NCBI GenBank assembly: GCA_023439505.1
Contig: JAEXNR010000007.1
Location: 62,001 to 126,000 of the forward strand
Source of the DNA: Bacillota bacterium
GTDB taxonomy: Bacteria; Bacillota; Clostridia; Lachnospirales; Lachnospiraceae
Direction: 5' to 3'
DNA: 64,000 bases
Shown: piece after piece, positions 17,030 to 25,727 of the stretch
Numbering within the stretch: the first letter of the stretch is position 1
Layout of the letters: the number at the start of each line of letters is the position of its first letter
Translations under genes and position numbers: made by a program
The notes under the pieces: model-generated
Told to the model about the DNA's origin: nothing
Database searches by the model: none
The model's input: only the letters and a program-made list of their open reading frames with translations

Positions 17030-18709
17030 ATGTCTGCGAAAAAAAACAGCAATCACTATCTGGTACAGGGAACAATCCTGGCAGCCGCATCTCTATTGGT
17101 GCGTTTTATCGGTTTAATTTATCGAATCCCCATGAATTCCATCGTTGGGGATGAGGGCATGGGATATTATTCTGTGGCTTTCGATTTATATAATATTGCG
17201 TTGATCCTATCTTCTTACAGTCTGCCTATGGCTGTATCCAAGCTGGTTGCAACAAGAGGAAGTAAAAAGGAATATAGAAATTCCTATCGTATTTTCTTAT
17301 GTTCCATGTGTTTTGCATTAATTATTGGTCTTGCAGCATCCTGTATTTTATTCTTTGGAGCGGATTTTTTTGCTGCCGTCATCATCAACAATGAGAATGT
17401 TGCGCTGCCCTTGAAGGTATTGGCTCCCACCATATTTGTCTTTTCTGTTATGGGGGTATTGAGAGGATTCTTTCAGGGTAAAAATACCATGGTCCCCACC
17501 GCTGTATCACAGGTGCTGGAACAGATTGTGAATGCCGGTGTCAGTATTGGCGCTGCCTATATTCTGGTGAAGAATTTCGATGCAAATAAAAATGTGGCCT
17601 CTTATGGTGCTGCCGGCGGAACCCTTGGTACGCTTGCCGGTGCAATCTTTGGTCTCATCTTTCTGATCTTTGTTTTTATGATCTATAAGCCCGTTTTAAA
17701 TAAGCAGATTCGTCATGACAAGACATCTTACAGAGAATCTTATCCGGAAATATTTCGGCTTTTGATTCTTACGATAGCACCGATCATATTAAGTCAGACC
17801 GTATTTCAGATCAGCGGTATTATAGACAGCAGTATTTTCGGACATGTTATGGTAAATAAAAAGATCGTGGGCTTTGAGTTATCCGCCTTACCCAATGCCA
17901 TTGCAGGACAGAATTATACCATAGAAAACTGCGGTTCCCTGCTGGGGATTTATAGCAACAAATACCGCCTTCTTACCAATGTTCCCATTGCCGTATCAAC
18001 CGCGCTTGGAGCCGCCATCATTACCAGTCTCTCTGCTGCCAAAGCAAAAGGTCTGGATAGTGAAATCAGGAGTAAGATAAACTCCGCTACAAAATTCAAT
18101 ATGATCGTTGCCATTCCTTCCTTCGTTGGAATGTCGGTACTGGCATCTCCCATATTACAATTGATATTTCATGACAATAAAACGCTGTCTGCTAATTTTT
18201 TGATGTTTGGTTCCGTTTCCATTGTATTTTATTCCCTGTCAACGCTATCTTCCGCCATATTGCAAGGGATTAATAAATTGCATACACCGGTTATTCATTC
18301 CGCAATCTCATTGGGAATTCATATTATTTTGGTATTTTGTCTTCTGACATTTACACCGATGAATTCCTATGCTTTGATTATTGGAAATGTAACCTTTCCT
18401 CTCGTGATCTGCATCCTGAATTGGATTTCCATCGGCCGAAGCTTAAATTACCAGCAGGAGATCAGAAAAACATTTCTTATTCCGTTCCTCTGTGCAGTAA
18501 TTATGGGTATCGTTGCTTACTTCTCCCATCGGGGACTGTATCTTATGACAAAAAGCAATCTCATCAGTGTTATCCTTGCGATTTTGGTTGCAGTTATTTT
18601 ATATTTTATTCTGCTGATCCTCATGAAGGGTGTGAAAGAAGAAGAGTTTGCGTCCATGCCAATGGGAACTTCCATCATTAGGCTCCTTAGGAAAATACAC
18701 CTTATGTAA
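17030..18709 (+). CDS. SpoVB/MurJ-type polysaccharide or lipid flippase
   Basis: A 559-residue integral membrane protein of the MOP/MATE-like superfamily, with about 13-14 hydrophobic segments. Conserved features of the SpoVB group are GTILAAASLLVRFIGLIYRIP at the start (residues about 13-33), MAVSKLVA, VMGVLRGFFQGKNTMVPTA and GTLAGAIFGL. SpoVB is needed for spore cortex formation in Bacillus, and relatives move lipid-linked cell wall precursors, so the role here is inferred from family and from the sporulation genes nearby. ATG 17030 follows AGAGGAG. More than one paralog is common, so I leave the symbol blank. Confidence 0.88.
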   Translation: MSAKKNSNHYLVQGTILAAASLLVRFIGLIYRIPMNSIVGDEGMGYYSVAFDLYNIALILSSYSLPMAVSKLVATRGSKKEYRNSYRIFLCSMCFALIIGLAASCILFFGADFFAAVIINNENVALPLKVLAPTIFVFSVMGVLRGFFQGKNTMVPTAVSQVLEQIVNAGVSIGAAYILVKNFDANKNVASYGAAGGTLGTLAGAIFGLIFLIFVFMIYKPVLNKQIRHDKTSYRESYPEIFRLLILTIAPIILSQTVFQISGIIDSSIFGHVMVNKKIVGFELSALPNAIAGQNYTIENCGSLLGIYSNKYRLLTNVPIAVSTALGAAIITSLSAAKAKGLDSEIRSKINSATKFNMIVAIPSFVGMSVLASPILQLIFHDNKTLSANFLMFGSVSIVFYSLSTLSSAILQGINKLHTPVIHSAISLGIHIILVFCLLTFTPMNSYALIIGNVTFPLVICILNWISIGRSLNYQQEIRKTFLIPFLCAVIMGIVAYFSHRGLYLMTKSNLISVILAILVAVILYFILLILMKGVKEEEFASMPMGTSIIRLLRKIHLM

Positions 18710-18763
18710 TTGTATAAATAAGTTAATCTTGGAGAATAATATATGTCAAAGGAGTTGTTTCGC

Positions 18764-19435
18764 ATGAAACTGAGAAAGACATATATTTATCTCATAAGCT
18801 TTATGAGTCTTACCGTGATGTTTACCGTCTGCTATTATATGAGCTACCGGCACGCGCTCAATCAATTTAATAAAAATGCAATTGAAAGAAATGGTCAATT
18901 TGCAGGAGTAGATATTACGTTGGCGCCCACCCCTCTTTTAACTGCGGATGATAATAAGGATAACAGTATCTCTACTGATACCAATACATCAAATACAATA
19001 TTGCCATCCACAAAATACGTGCTGGAGACTTATGATATGAAAACGGACACGCTTACTTCGGAAGAACTCAATCCGCCAGGGTATCTGGTAGGGCTGACAA
19101 GGGAAGAGGTAATTGCTTATCTGTCGGATTACATGAAAGATTTACCCTTACCTGAATGTAATAAAGGATTATTCGCTTATGAACTTCTGTCATTTTCACC
19201 GGAAAGAGTAGTGATTAAGAAAAGTTATAATGCAGATATGGTTCCCTTCCGTTTTTATGTTGTCGTTAGAAATGGCTACGTCGTTGTATATAACAGCGAT
19301 TTAAAGAGTGTTTACAGTTATACGCATATAGAGGCAAAGAGCCTGCCGGAAGATGACAGAATTAAATTAATTCAAGGAATTTATATCAATACGCTGGATG
19401 AATTATACAGTCTGTTGGAAAGTTATTCGAGCTAA
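18764..19435 (+). CDS. Membrane-anchored BofC-like protein
   Basis: A 223-residue protein with an N-terminal anchor (YIYLISFMSLTVMFTVCYYM), a Thr/Asn/Asp-rich spacer, and a C-terminal region with FRFYVVVRNGYVVVYNSD, LPEDDRIKLIQGI and LDELYSLLESY. This C-terminal pattern resembles the BofC C-terminal domain, a forespore protein that restrains SpoIVB signalling; the match is by eye and moderate. The location, 54 bp after a SpoVB-type gene, fits sporulation. ATG 18764 has AAAGGAG nine bases before it; ATG 18743 with GGAG is a second possible start adding seven residues. Confidence 0.45.
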   Translation: MKLRKTYIYLISFMSLTVMFTVCYYMSYRHALNQFNKNAIERNGQFAGVDITLAPTPLLTADDNKDNSISTDTNTSNTILPSTKYVLETYDMKTDTLTSEELNPPGYLVGLTREEVIAYLSDYMKDLPLPECNKGLFAYELLSFSPERVVIKKSYNADMVPFRFYVVVRNGYVVVYNSDLKSVYSYTHIEAKSLPEDDRIKLIQGIYINTLDELYSLLESYSS

Positions 19436-19534
19436 TCCATTGAAAATTCATGGCATATGAAATATAGCTTGAAATTATTTCCCGGGTAAAATATAATGAA
19501 ACATACATTATGATACCATTGGGAGGCTGTTTAA

Positions 19535-20803
19535 GTGAATTATGATGTGATTATTATCGGTGCCGGTGCTTCCGGACTCATTGCTGCCATTACAGCAGCA
19601 CGTAACGCAAGCACCGTACTTATCATAGAGCATAAAGAAAAAGCAGGAAAAAAAATATTGGCAACCGGCAACGGAAAATGTAATTTTACAAACACTTACC
19701 AGCAGCCGGATTGTTATCGATCCAATGACAGCGCATTTGTTACAAAGGTGCTGTCTTGTTTTGATGTAACAAAGACCATCGAATTCTTTGGTGAACTGGG
19801 TATTGCCCCAAAGAATAAGAATGGCTATTTGTATCCGTATTCAGAGCAGTCACAAAGCATGGTTACTGTGTTGTTGATGGAATGCAGAAGACTTGGCATC
19901 AACATTGTATATCAGGAACATGTGACGCAGATCTCAACCCCCAGGTACACGGTCATAACCAAACACACAACACTTATGACACAAAAGAAATATAGTGCAA
20001 CGCATCTGATTCTGGCAGCCGGGGGTTGTGCATCTCCAAACCTGGGGTCCGACGGCAGCGGATACGAACTGGCAAAGGAATTTGGACATACAGTAATTAA
20101 GCCGCTTCCTGCCTTGGTTCAGTTAAAATCTCCGGAAAAATTCTGCAGAGTACTTTCCGGCGTTCGTATTCCCGCCACTGTAACCCTCTTCTCCCGTAAA
20201 GATAATCAGCAAAGACGCAGAGATGGGAAAGCACAGTTTCTGGTCAAAGAAACAGGGGAGATACTATTCACAGATTACGGCATATCCGGTATTCCAATTC
20301 TCCAGATCAGCCGGTTTGCTGCAAAAGCGCTGGAACAAGGGAACGAGGTATTGTTGTCCCTGGACTTTTATCAGGAGATATCTCCTGTGGAACTGACAGG
20401 GTTATTAAAACAAAGGCGTGCAAATAGCCGGGACAAATCAACAGAAGAAATGATGATCGGCCTGTTACCCCATAAATTATCCTATATCTTACTTAAGAAT
20501 GCGAAGCTTGCAATGGAAAATCCGGCCCGCTCTTTAACTGATCAGGAGCTTGATAATCTGGCTGAGCAGATTAAGTTCTTTACCATGCGAATTCATGATA
20601 CCAATTCTTTCGAGAACGCTCAGGTTAGTGCAGGGGGAGTCTCATTGAAAGAGATTTATCCGGATACCATGGAATCAAAGCTGCGATCCAAACTGTACTT
20701 TGCCGGAGAACTGGTGGATGTGGATGGCACCTGCGGGGGTTATAATTTGCAGTGGGCGTGGAGCTCCGGATACCTTGCGGGTCACGCTGCATCCCTAAAA
20801 TAA
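19535..20803 (+). CDS. BaiN/HI0933-family flavoprotein oxidoreductase
   Basis: A 422-residue FAD-dependent protein of the HI0933 (YhiN/BaiN) family. The N-terminal dinucleotide-binding motif is IIIGAGASGLIAAITAAR, followed by the family motif AGKKILATGNGKCNFTNT. The C-terminal motif ELVDVDGTCGGYNLQWAWSSG is also diagnostic. One member has been linked to bile acid reduction, but most have no known substrate and I infer none. The start is GTG 19535, supported by GGGAGG at 19520. It is 19 bp upstream of a second FAD protein gene, and the pair probably forms one transcript. Confidence 0.9.
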   Translation: MNYDVIIIGAGASGLIAAITAARNASTVLIIEHKEKAGKKILATGNGKCNFTNTYQQPDCYRSNDSAFVTKVLSCFDVTKTIEFFGELGIAPKNKNGYLYPYSEQSQSMVTVLLMECRRLGINIVYQEHVTQISTPRYTVITKHTTLMTQKKYSATHLILAAGGCASPNLGSDGSGYELAKEFGHTVIKPLPALVQLKSPEKFCRVLSGVRIPATVTLFSRKDNQQRRRDGKAQFLVKETGEILFTDYGISGIPILQISRFAAKALEQGNEVLLSLDFYQEISPVELTGLLKQRRANSRDKSTEEMMIGLLPHKLSYILLKNAKLAMENPARSLTDQELDNLAEQIKFFTMRIHDTNSFENAQVSAGGVSLKEIYPDTMESKLRSKLYFAGELVDVDGTCGGYNLQWAWSSGYLAGHAASLK

Positions 20804-20822
20804 AGAGAATCAGAGGAATCTT

Positions 20823-22436
20823 ATGATCAGAATAAATCAATTAAAACTTTCTATCCGGCATACAAAAGAGGAGTTGTATCAAGCGGTTGCTAAGACATTA
20901 AAAATCCCCTCCGACAGGATTGAAGAGATTACCTTCATAAAAAAGTCCATTGATGCCAGGAAGAAGGAGGAAATTAAATACATCTATACGGTGGATGTAA
21001 AACTTAACAATCTGCAAAAGCTCTCACAGGAGGATATCATCAAGTATTCAAAGAACAGCAATGTGATGAGAGCCGAATCTGACAAATACGATTTTACTCC
21101 CAGCGGCTCAGATAAATTAAAGCATCGTCCCGTTGTAATCGGAACCGGTCCGGCAGGCTTGTTCTGTGCCTGGCTGTTAGCAAAGTATGGATTTCAACCA
21201 CTGGTATTAGAACGGGGAGCACAGATTCGACAAAGAGTAAAAGATGTGGAGTGTTTTTGGAGTACCAATGAATTAAATCCGAACAGCAATGTCCAATTTG
21301 GAGAGGGAGGTGCAGGAACGTTTTCCGATGGTAAACTTAATACCATGGTAAAGGATGCCTTCCACCGCTCCCGGCTGGTGTTGGAAACCTTTGTTGCCTT
21401 TGGTGCACCGGCTGATATTTTATATCTGAATAAACCACATATCGGTACAGACAAGCTTCGAGGTGTCGTAGAAGGCATGAGAAATGAGATTATCCGGCTT
21501 GGGGGTGAGGTTCGTTTTCATTCCATGCTTACCAATATCAGAACGGATCATGGCAGACTTGCGGAAATTGAAGTGAATCATAAGGAAGTAATTCCCTGCG
21601 AGGTCCTAATTCCAGCCATCGGGCATAGTGCACGAGATACGTTTGAGATGCTTTATCATAATGGTCTTCAATTGACTCCGAAAGCATTTGCCATTGGTTT
21701 GAGGATTGAGCATAAGCAGCATATGATCAGTACCTCTCAATTCGGGAAAGACGCAGGTCTGCTGCCCCCCGCTGATTATAAGCTGACCCACCAGACAGGG
21801 TCCGGAAGGGGTGTTTATTCCTTTTGTATGTGTCCCGGCGGCTTTGTGGTAAATGCTTCTTCTGAAGCAGGTCATCAGGTTGTGAACGGGATGAGCAATT
21901 ATCTTCGTGAGGAGGAGAATGCCAACAGTGCCATTGTGGTAACTGTGCAGCCCGAGGATTTTGGTGATATTACAGATCCGCTTTGCGGTATTGCTTTCCA
22001 GAGACGATGGGAAAGAGCGGCATTTCTGGCGGGAAAGGGAGCGGTCCCGGTACAATTATTTGGTGACTTGTTAAGGAACAAAGATAGTGTTACAATAGGA
22101 AAGATTAAACCTTCGATAAAAGGTTCCTATCAGCTTTCCAATCTGACCCAATGTCTTCCGTCAGATGTCATTGCGGCCATGAAAGAGGGAATCCTTGCTT
22201 TTGATCACAAGATCAAAGGATTTGCTGATGAAGAAGCCGTGCTTTCCGGTGTAGAGACAAGAACTTCCTCCCCGGTACGAATTCTCAGGGATGAATCACT
22301 GGAAAGTAACATTACAGGAATCTATCCCTGCGGCGAGGGCGCGGGATATGCCGGTGGTATAACCTCTGCGGCAATCGATGGTATCAAGGTATTTGAAGCC
22401 ATTGCAAAGCAATACGCAATATTCAGATGGAAATAA
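20823..22436 (+). CDS. FAD-dependent dehydrogenase, COG2509 type
   Basis: A 537-residue uncharacterised flavoprotein. The first 90 residues form a small alpha/beta domain (IRINQLKLSIRHTKEELYQA). VVIGTGPAGLFCAWLLAKYG near residues 104-123 is the FAD-binding motif. SNVQFGEGGAGTFSDGKLNT and GRGVYSFCMCPGGFVVNAS are characteristic of this group. The C-terminus has VETRTSSPVRILRD and GIYPCGEGAGYAGGITSAA, the second FAD contact. The physiological reaction is unknown. ATG 20823 is weakly preceded by AGAGGAATCTT. Its end lies 14 bp before proB. Confidence 0.87.
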   Translation: MIRINQLKLSIRHTKEELYQAVAKTLKIPSDRIEEITFIKKSIDARKKEEIKYIYTVDVKLNNLQKLSQEDIIKYSKNSNVMRAESDKYDFTPSGSDKLKHRPVVIGTGPAGLFCAWLLAKYGFQPLVLERGAQIRQRVKDVECFWSTNELNPNSNVQFGEGGAGTFSDGKLNTMVKDAFHRSRLVLETFVAFGAPADILYLNKPHIGTDKLRGVVEGMRNEIIRLGGEVRFHSMLTNIRTDHGRLAEIEVNHKEVIPCEVLIPAIGHSARDTFEMLYHNGLQLTPKAFAIGLRIEHKQHMISTSQFGKDAGLLPPADYKLTHQTGSGRGVYSFCMCPGGFVVNASSEAGHQVVNGMSNYLREEENANSAIVVTVQPEDFGDITDPLCGIAFQRRWERAAFLAGKGAVPVQLFGDLLRNKDSVTIGKIKPSIKGSYQLSNLTQCLPSDVIAAMKEGILAFDHKIKGFADEEAVLSGVETRTSSPVRILRDESLESNITGIYPCGEGAGYAGGITSAAIDGIKVFEAIAKQYAIFRWK

Positions 22437-22450
22437 GGCAGGAGGAAATT

Positions 22451-23302
22451 ATGAAGTGCAGAGACGACTTACAACACAAAAACAGAATCGTTGTTAAAAT
22501 AGGATCATCTTCTTTAACACATCCGGAGACAGGAAGTCTTGATCTGGATAAAATGGAACGTCTGGTTCGTATCCTCACCGATATCAGAAACCGGGGAAAG
22601 GATATTATTCTGGTTACCTCCGGCGCAATTGCCGTTGGGAGGAAGGCACTGGGACTGACAGAGCGGCCTTCGGAACGTTCCATTAAACAAGCCTGCGCAG
22701 CTGTGGGTCAGGCCAGACTGATGATGGTTTATCAAAAATTATTTGCCGAGTACAATCAATATGCCGCACAGATCCTAATGACCAAATACACCATGATCAA
22801 TGATGTCAGCAGGATGAATGCACAGAATACCTTTAACGAATTATTCCGTATGGGCGTAATCCCGATTGTAAATGAGAATGATACCGTATCCACGGATGAG
22901 CTGGACTTTGGAGATAACGATACATTATCCGCAATTGTTACTGCACTGGTATCCGGGGATCTGCTGATCCTGTTATCTGATATCGATGGACTGTACACGG
23001 ATGATCCACGGGAGAACAAAGACGCAAAGCTGATTACCTGCGTGGAAGAGATTGATGAGCACTTATTCCGGATGGCAAAATCCTCAACCAGTTCTGTAGG
23101 AACAGGCGGGATGATCACCAAGATCTCAGCCGCAAGAATCGCAACCGCTTCCGGAGCGGATATGGTGATTTCGAATGGGGATAATGTGCACAATATTAAT
23201 GATATCTTACAAGGGAAGGATATTGGCACCTTATTTACAGAACATAAAATAGAGAATTTTAACATACTGGATTATATCACCTCCAAACAGTATCAAAAAT
23301 AA
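22451..23302 (+). CDS. proB: Glutamate 5-kinase
   Basis: Phosphorylates glutamate, the first step of proline synthesis. The 283-residue product has RIVVKIGSSSLTHP, VTSGAIAVGRKALG, the NENDTVSTDELDFGDND active-site segment, LLSDIDGLYTDDPR and VGTGGMITKISAARIA, all standard for the amino acid kinase fold. It lacks the C-terminal PUA domain of many bacterial ProB proteins. ATG 22451 has a near-perfect CAGGAGGAAATT before it; an upstream in-frame start at 22427 would overlap the previous gene and is unlikely. proA is at 24430 and proC at 33765. Confidence 0.95.
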   Translation: MKCRDDLQHKNRIVVKIGSSSLTHPETGSLDLDKMERLVRILTDIRNRGKDIILVTSGAIAVGRKALGLTERPSERSIKQACAAVGQARLMMVYQKLFAEYNQYAAQILMTKYTMINDVSRMNAQNTFNELFRMGVIPIVNENDTVSTDELDFGDNDTLSAIVTALVSGDLLILLSDIDGLYTDDPRENKDAKLITCVEEIDEHLFRMAKSSTSSVGTGGMITKISAARIATASGADMVISNGDNVHNINDILQGKDIGTLFTEHKIENFNILDYITSKQYQK

Positions 23303-23318
23303 TAGAAGGGCAGAAAGA

Positions 23319-23531
23319 ATGGATCAGACACAGATTAAAAGAATCAATGAATTATATCATAAGTCCCAGAATGAGGGCTTAACGCCCCTGGAAAAAGAAG
23401 AACAGGCAAAACTACGTAAAGATTATATTACTTCCATCAGAAAAAACCTGCGGGGAACGCTCGATCAGGTCTCCTTTGTGAATCCGGATGGTTCCATAAC
23501 AAATCCCAAAGATAATATAAAAGAGAATTAA
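23319..23531 (+). CDS. YnzC/UPF0291 small protein (DUF896)
   Basis: A 70-residue soluble protein of the DUF896 family. It begins with two predicted helices forming a hairpin, IKRINELYHKSQNEGLT then LEKEEQAKLRKDYITSIRKN, and the conserved RGTLDQVSFVNPDG tail. In Bacillus, YnzC is co-transcribed with an SOS-controlled gene, but its function is unknown. Here it sits 17 bp after proB with AGAAGGGCAGAAAGA ahead of the ATG, so it probably belongs to the same transcript. Confidence 0.88.
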   Translation: MDQTQIKRINELYHKSQNEGLTPLEKEEQAKLRKDYITSIRKNLRGTLDQVSFVNPDGSITNPKDNIKEN

Positions 23532-23616
23532 TCAATTCTTTATAGAATTTTCATTGCATTCTAATGATGATATGTTAGGATATTGATAATTCAATTTAAT
23601 AAAGAAGGAAGATGTC

Positions 23617-24231
23617 ATGACAAAATCAGAAATACGAAAGGAATTGTCAGTAAGGAGAGATCGGATATCCCTAGAGGAAAAGGCTGTTTATGACGCCAAA
23701 ATTCATCTTAGTCTATATGATACCTTGGCATATCAACAGTGCTCAGCCCTGTTTGCCTATCTTTCCTTCCGTTCGGAAATCGATACCATCACCATTCTTT
23801 TAGCTGCCCTGAAAGAACATAAGAAAGTTTATGTTCCAAGGGTGGAAGGGAAGGAGATGAACTTTTATGAGATCCATGATCTGAATTCCCTGATACCCAG
23901 TTCTTATGGTATTCTTGAACCTGCCGGCGGCGATTTTTACCGTTGTCAGGAGGAAACAAAGTCTTTTGGTCCGGATCAGAAGAATTTGCCCAATCAATTG
24001 ATGTTACTTCCGGGGCTGGCTTTTGATCCCTTGGGAAACAGAATAGGTTATGGCGGCGGATATTACGACCGTTATCTGTCCAGATTTCCAAAGGATTACT
24101 TTTATAGGACAGCACTTGCCTATGATCTTCAGATCCTGGACAGAATCGAAAGTAAAGATTATGATATGACGGCAGATGCAATTATAACACCCACCCGTAC
24201 CATGATTTGTTATCATGAGGGCTTAGTGTGA
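23617..24231 (+). CDS. 5-formyltetrahydrofolate cyclo-ligase
   Basis: ATP-dependent enzyme that converts 5-formyl-THF to 5,10-methenyl-THF. The 204-residue product has SEIRKELSVRRDRIS at the N-terminus, FAYLSFRSEIDT, and the family motif GLAFDPLGNRIGYGGGYYDRYL, which forms the folate and ATP sites. The last codons are GGC TTA GTG TGA; GTG and TGA are the first bases of the repeat unit at 24226. The original C-terminus may therefore have been slightly altered by the insertion. AAGGAAGATGTC precedes ATG 23617. Confidence 0.92.
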   Translation: MTKSEIRKELSVRRDRISLEEKAVYDAKIHLSLYDTLAYQQCSALFAYLSFRSEIDTITILLAALKEHKKVYVPRVEGKEMNFYEIHDLNSLIPSSYGILEPAGGDFYRCQEETKSFGPDQKNLPNQLMLLPGLAFDPLGNRIGYGGGYYDRYLSRFPKDYFYRTALAYDLQILDRIESKDYDMTADAIITPTRTMICYHEGLV

Positions 24232-24295
24232 ATTATGAAGAACTAATTCACACGTTGAATTTATGCGTGCGAGCAAGTAGCACGCATGGACGCTA
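24226..24295 (+). repeat. Hairpin insertion element, divergent unit (copy 1a)
   Basis: The left hairpin is GTGTGAATTA, loop TGAAGAAC, TAATTCACAC (24226-24253), a perfect 10-bp stem identical to the one at 45290. The right part is a diverged core: AATTTATGC runs into an 8-bp hairpin (ATGCGTGC, loop GAGCAAGTA, GCACGCAT) and ends GCATGGACGCTA. This has the same architecture as the core at 24320 (hairpin, then GCATGGAGGATT) but little sequence identity. Its left edge supplies the stop codon of the cyclo-ligase gene. Confidence 0.8.
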
Positions 24296-24371
24296 GTGTG
24301 AAAATTAAAATTTTCACACGGCAAATTTGTGCTGATGCCCAAATTCGCGGGCATTGGCAGCATGGAGGATT
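24296..24371 (+). repeat. Hairpin insertion element, standard unit (copy 1b)
   Basis: Left hairpin GTGTGAAAAT, loop TAAA, ATTTTCACAC (24296-24319), then the 52-bp core 24320-24371, identical to the cores at 45318 and 55025. The core holds an 11-bp stem (TGCTGATGCCC at 24330-24340 with GGGCATTGGCA at 24349-24359, two G-T pairs, loop AAATTCGC), then GCATGGAGGATT. GGAGG at 24364-24368 is six bases before ATG 24375, but the next codon is TAA, so here the ribosome site leads only to a start-stop. proA begins 50 bp later with its own site. Confidence 0.88.
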
Positions 24372-24429
24372 CATATGTAATTACTTCATATTAAAATGAG
24401 ATTTTAAGAGGAAAGGAAGGAGAAGTAAC

Positions 24430-25677
24430 ATGAATTATTTGGAGCAGATTGGAAGCAATGCCAAAAAGGCGGCGACAAAATTAAATCTGATGCTGCAGGA
24501 ACAGAAAAACAATGCCCTGAAAGCTTGTGCCGATGCCTTACTTCAGAGTGAGGAAGCAATTCTAAAAGCAAATGAACTGGATGTTGCCAATGCACAGAAG
24601 AACGGTGTTATGAGTTCCTTGATTGACCGGCTGCGGTTGAGCCATACCCGTCTGGAAGGAATGGCAGAGGGCTTATTACAGGTTATGGCATTGCAGGATC
24701 CCATCGGAGAAGTACTTTCTATGACCGTTCGCCCCAATGGATTAACCATTGGCCAGAAGGTAGTGCCTCTTGGTGTGGTGGGAATGATTTATGAATCCCG
24801 CCCGAATGTTACCTCGGATGCCTTTGCATTATGCTTTAAAACCGGCAATGCTGTTATTTTACGAGGCGGAAGTGATGCGATTCATTCCAATATTGCAATC
24901 GTTCATGCCTTGAAAAGCGGATTACTGATCAGTGGCTGTCCGGAAGATGCGGTTCAATTGCTGGAGGACACAAGCAGAGAGACGGTAAAAGAATTTATGC
25001 GGTTAAATCAATACATAGATGTATTAATTCCCCGCGGCGGTGCAGGACTAATCAAGTCAGTCGTTGAAAACAGTACCATTCCTGTCATTGAGACAGGAAC
25101 CGGGAACTGTCATATCTATGTTGATGCGTCTGCAGATTTTGAAATGGCACTTGATATTATTGACAATGCGAAGACACAGCGCCTTGGGGTATGCAATGCC
25201 TGTGAATCTCTGGTGGTGCATTCGGCAATTTACGAAGAATTTCTTCCTTTGTTATACGAAAGACTTCATGCCAAAGAAGTGGAGATCAGAGCAGATGAAA
25301 GAGCATGCTCCGTTTGTAAGGACTTTGTACCGGCAACAGAAGAAGATTATAGAACCGAATATCTGGATAAGATCATCTCTTTAAAAATAGTGGATCGGAT
25401 AGAGGATGCCATCGAGCATATTAATTATTATAATACAAAGCATTCGGAAGCGATCATCACTAAGGATTATGATCATGCTATGAGATTTTTGAACGAGATT
25501 GATGCAGCGGCTGTCTATGTCAATGCATCTACCCGCTTTACCGATGGCAACGAATTTGGTTTTGGTGCCGAGATCGGGATCAGCACACAAAAGCTTCATG
25601 CAAGAGGTCCGATGGGCTTAAAAGCTTTGACGACAACGAAATTTATTATTTTCGGTAACGGGCAGATCAGAACGTAA
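24430..25677 (+). CDS. proA: Gamma-glutamyl phosphate reductase
   Basis: NADPH-dependent reduction of glutamyl-5-phosphate to glutamate semialdehyde, step two of proline synthesis. The 415-residue product is an aldehyde-dehydrogenase-fold enzyme with PLGVVGMIYESRPNVTSDA, LRGGSDAIHSN, LIPRGGAGLI, the catalytic-Cys segment RLGVCNACESLVVH, and FGAEIGISTQKLHARGPMGL near the end. ATG 24430 has AAGGAAGGAGAAGTAAC. The 198 bp between it and the cyclo-ligase gene are mostly occupied by the two-unit hairpin element, which may affect expression relative to proB. Confidence 0.95.
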   Translation: MNYLEQIGSNAKKAATKLNLMLQEQKNNALKACADALLQSEEAILKANELDVANAQKNGVMSSLIDRLRLSHTRLEGMAEGLLQVMALQDPIGEVLSMTVRPNGLTIGQKVVPLGVVGMIYESRPNVTSDAFALCFKTGNAVILRGGSDAIHSNIAIVHALKSGLLISGCPEDAVQLLEDTSRETVKEFMRLNQYIDVLIPRGGAGLIKSVVENSTIPVIETGTGNCHIYVDASADFEMALDIIDNAKTQRLGVCNACESLVVHSAIYEEFLPLLYERLHAKEVEIRADERACSVCKDFVPATEEDYRTEYLDKIISLKIVDRIEDAIEHINYYNTKHSEAIITKDYDHAMRFLNEIDAAAVYVNASTRFTDGNEFGFGAEIGISTQKLHARGPMGLKALTTTKFIIFGNGQIRT

Positions 25678-25727
25678 TTTTCTGTATTATGTTTATAACC
25701 GAAATGTTTTGAAAGAGAGGATAACGA

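Noticed and set aside
21606..22055. 149-residue ORF antisense to the FAD dehydrogenase gene
   Set aside because: Shadow frame without homology or ribosome site.
22756..23265. 169-residue ORF antisense to proB
   Set aside because: Shadow of proB; low-complexity Ser/Ile-rich translation and no start signals.
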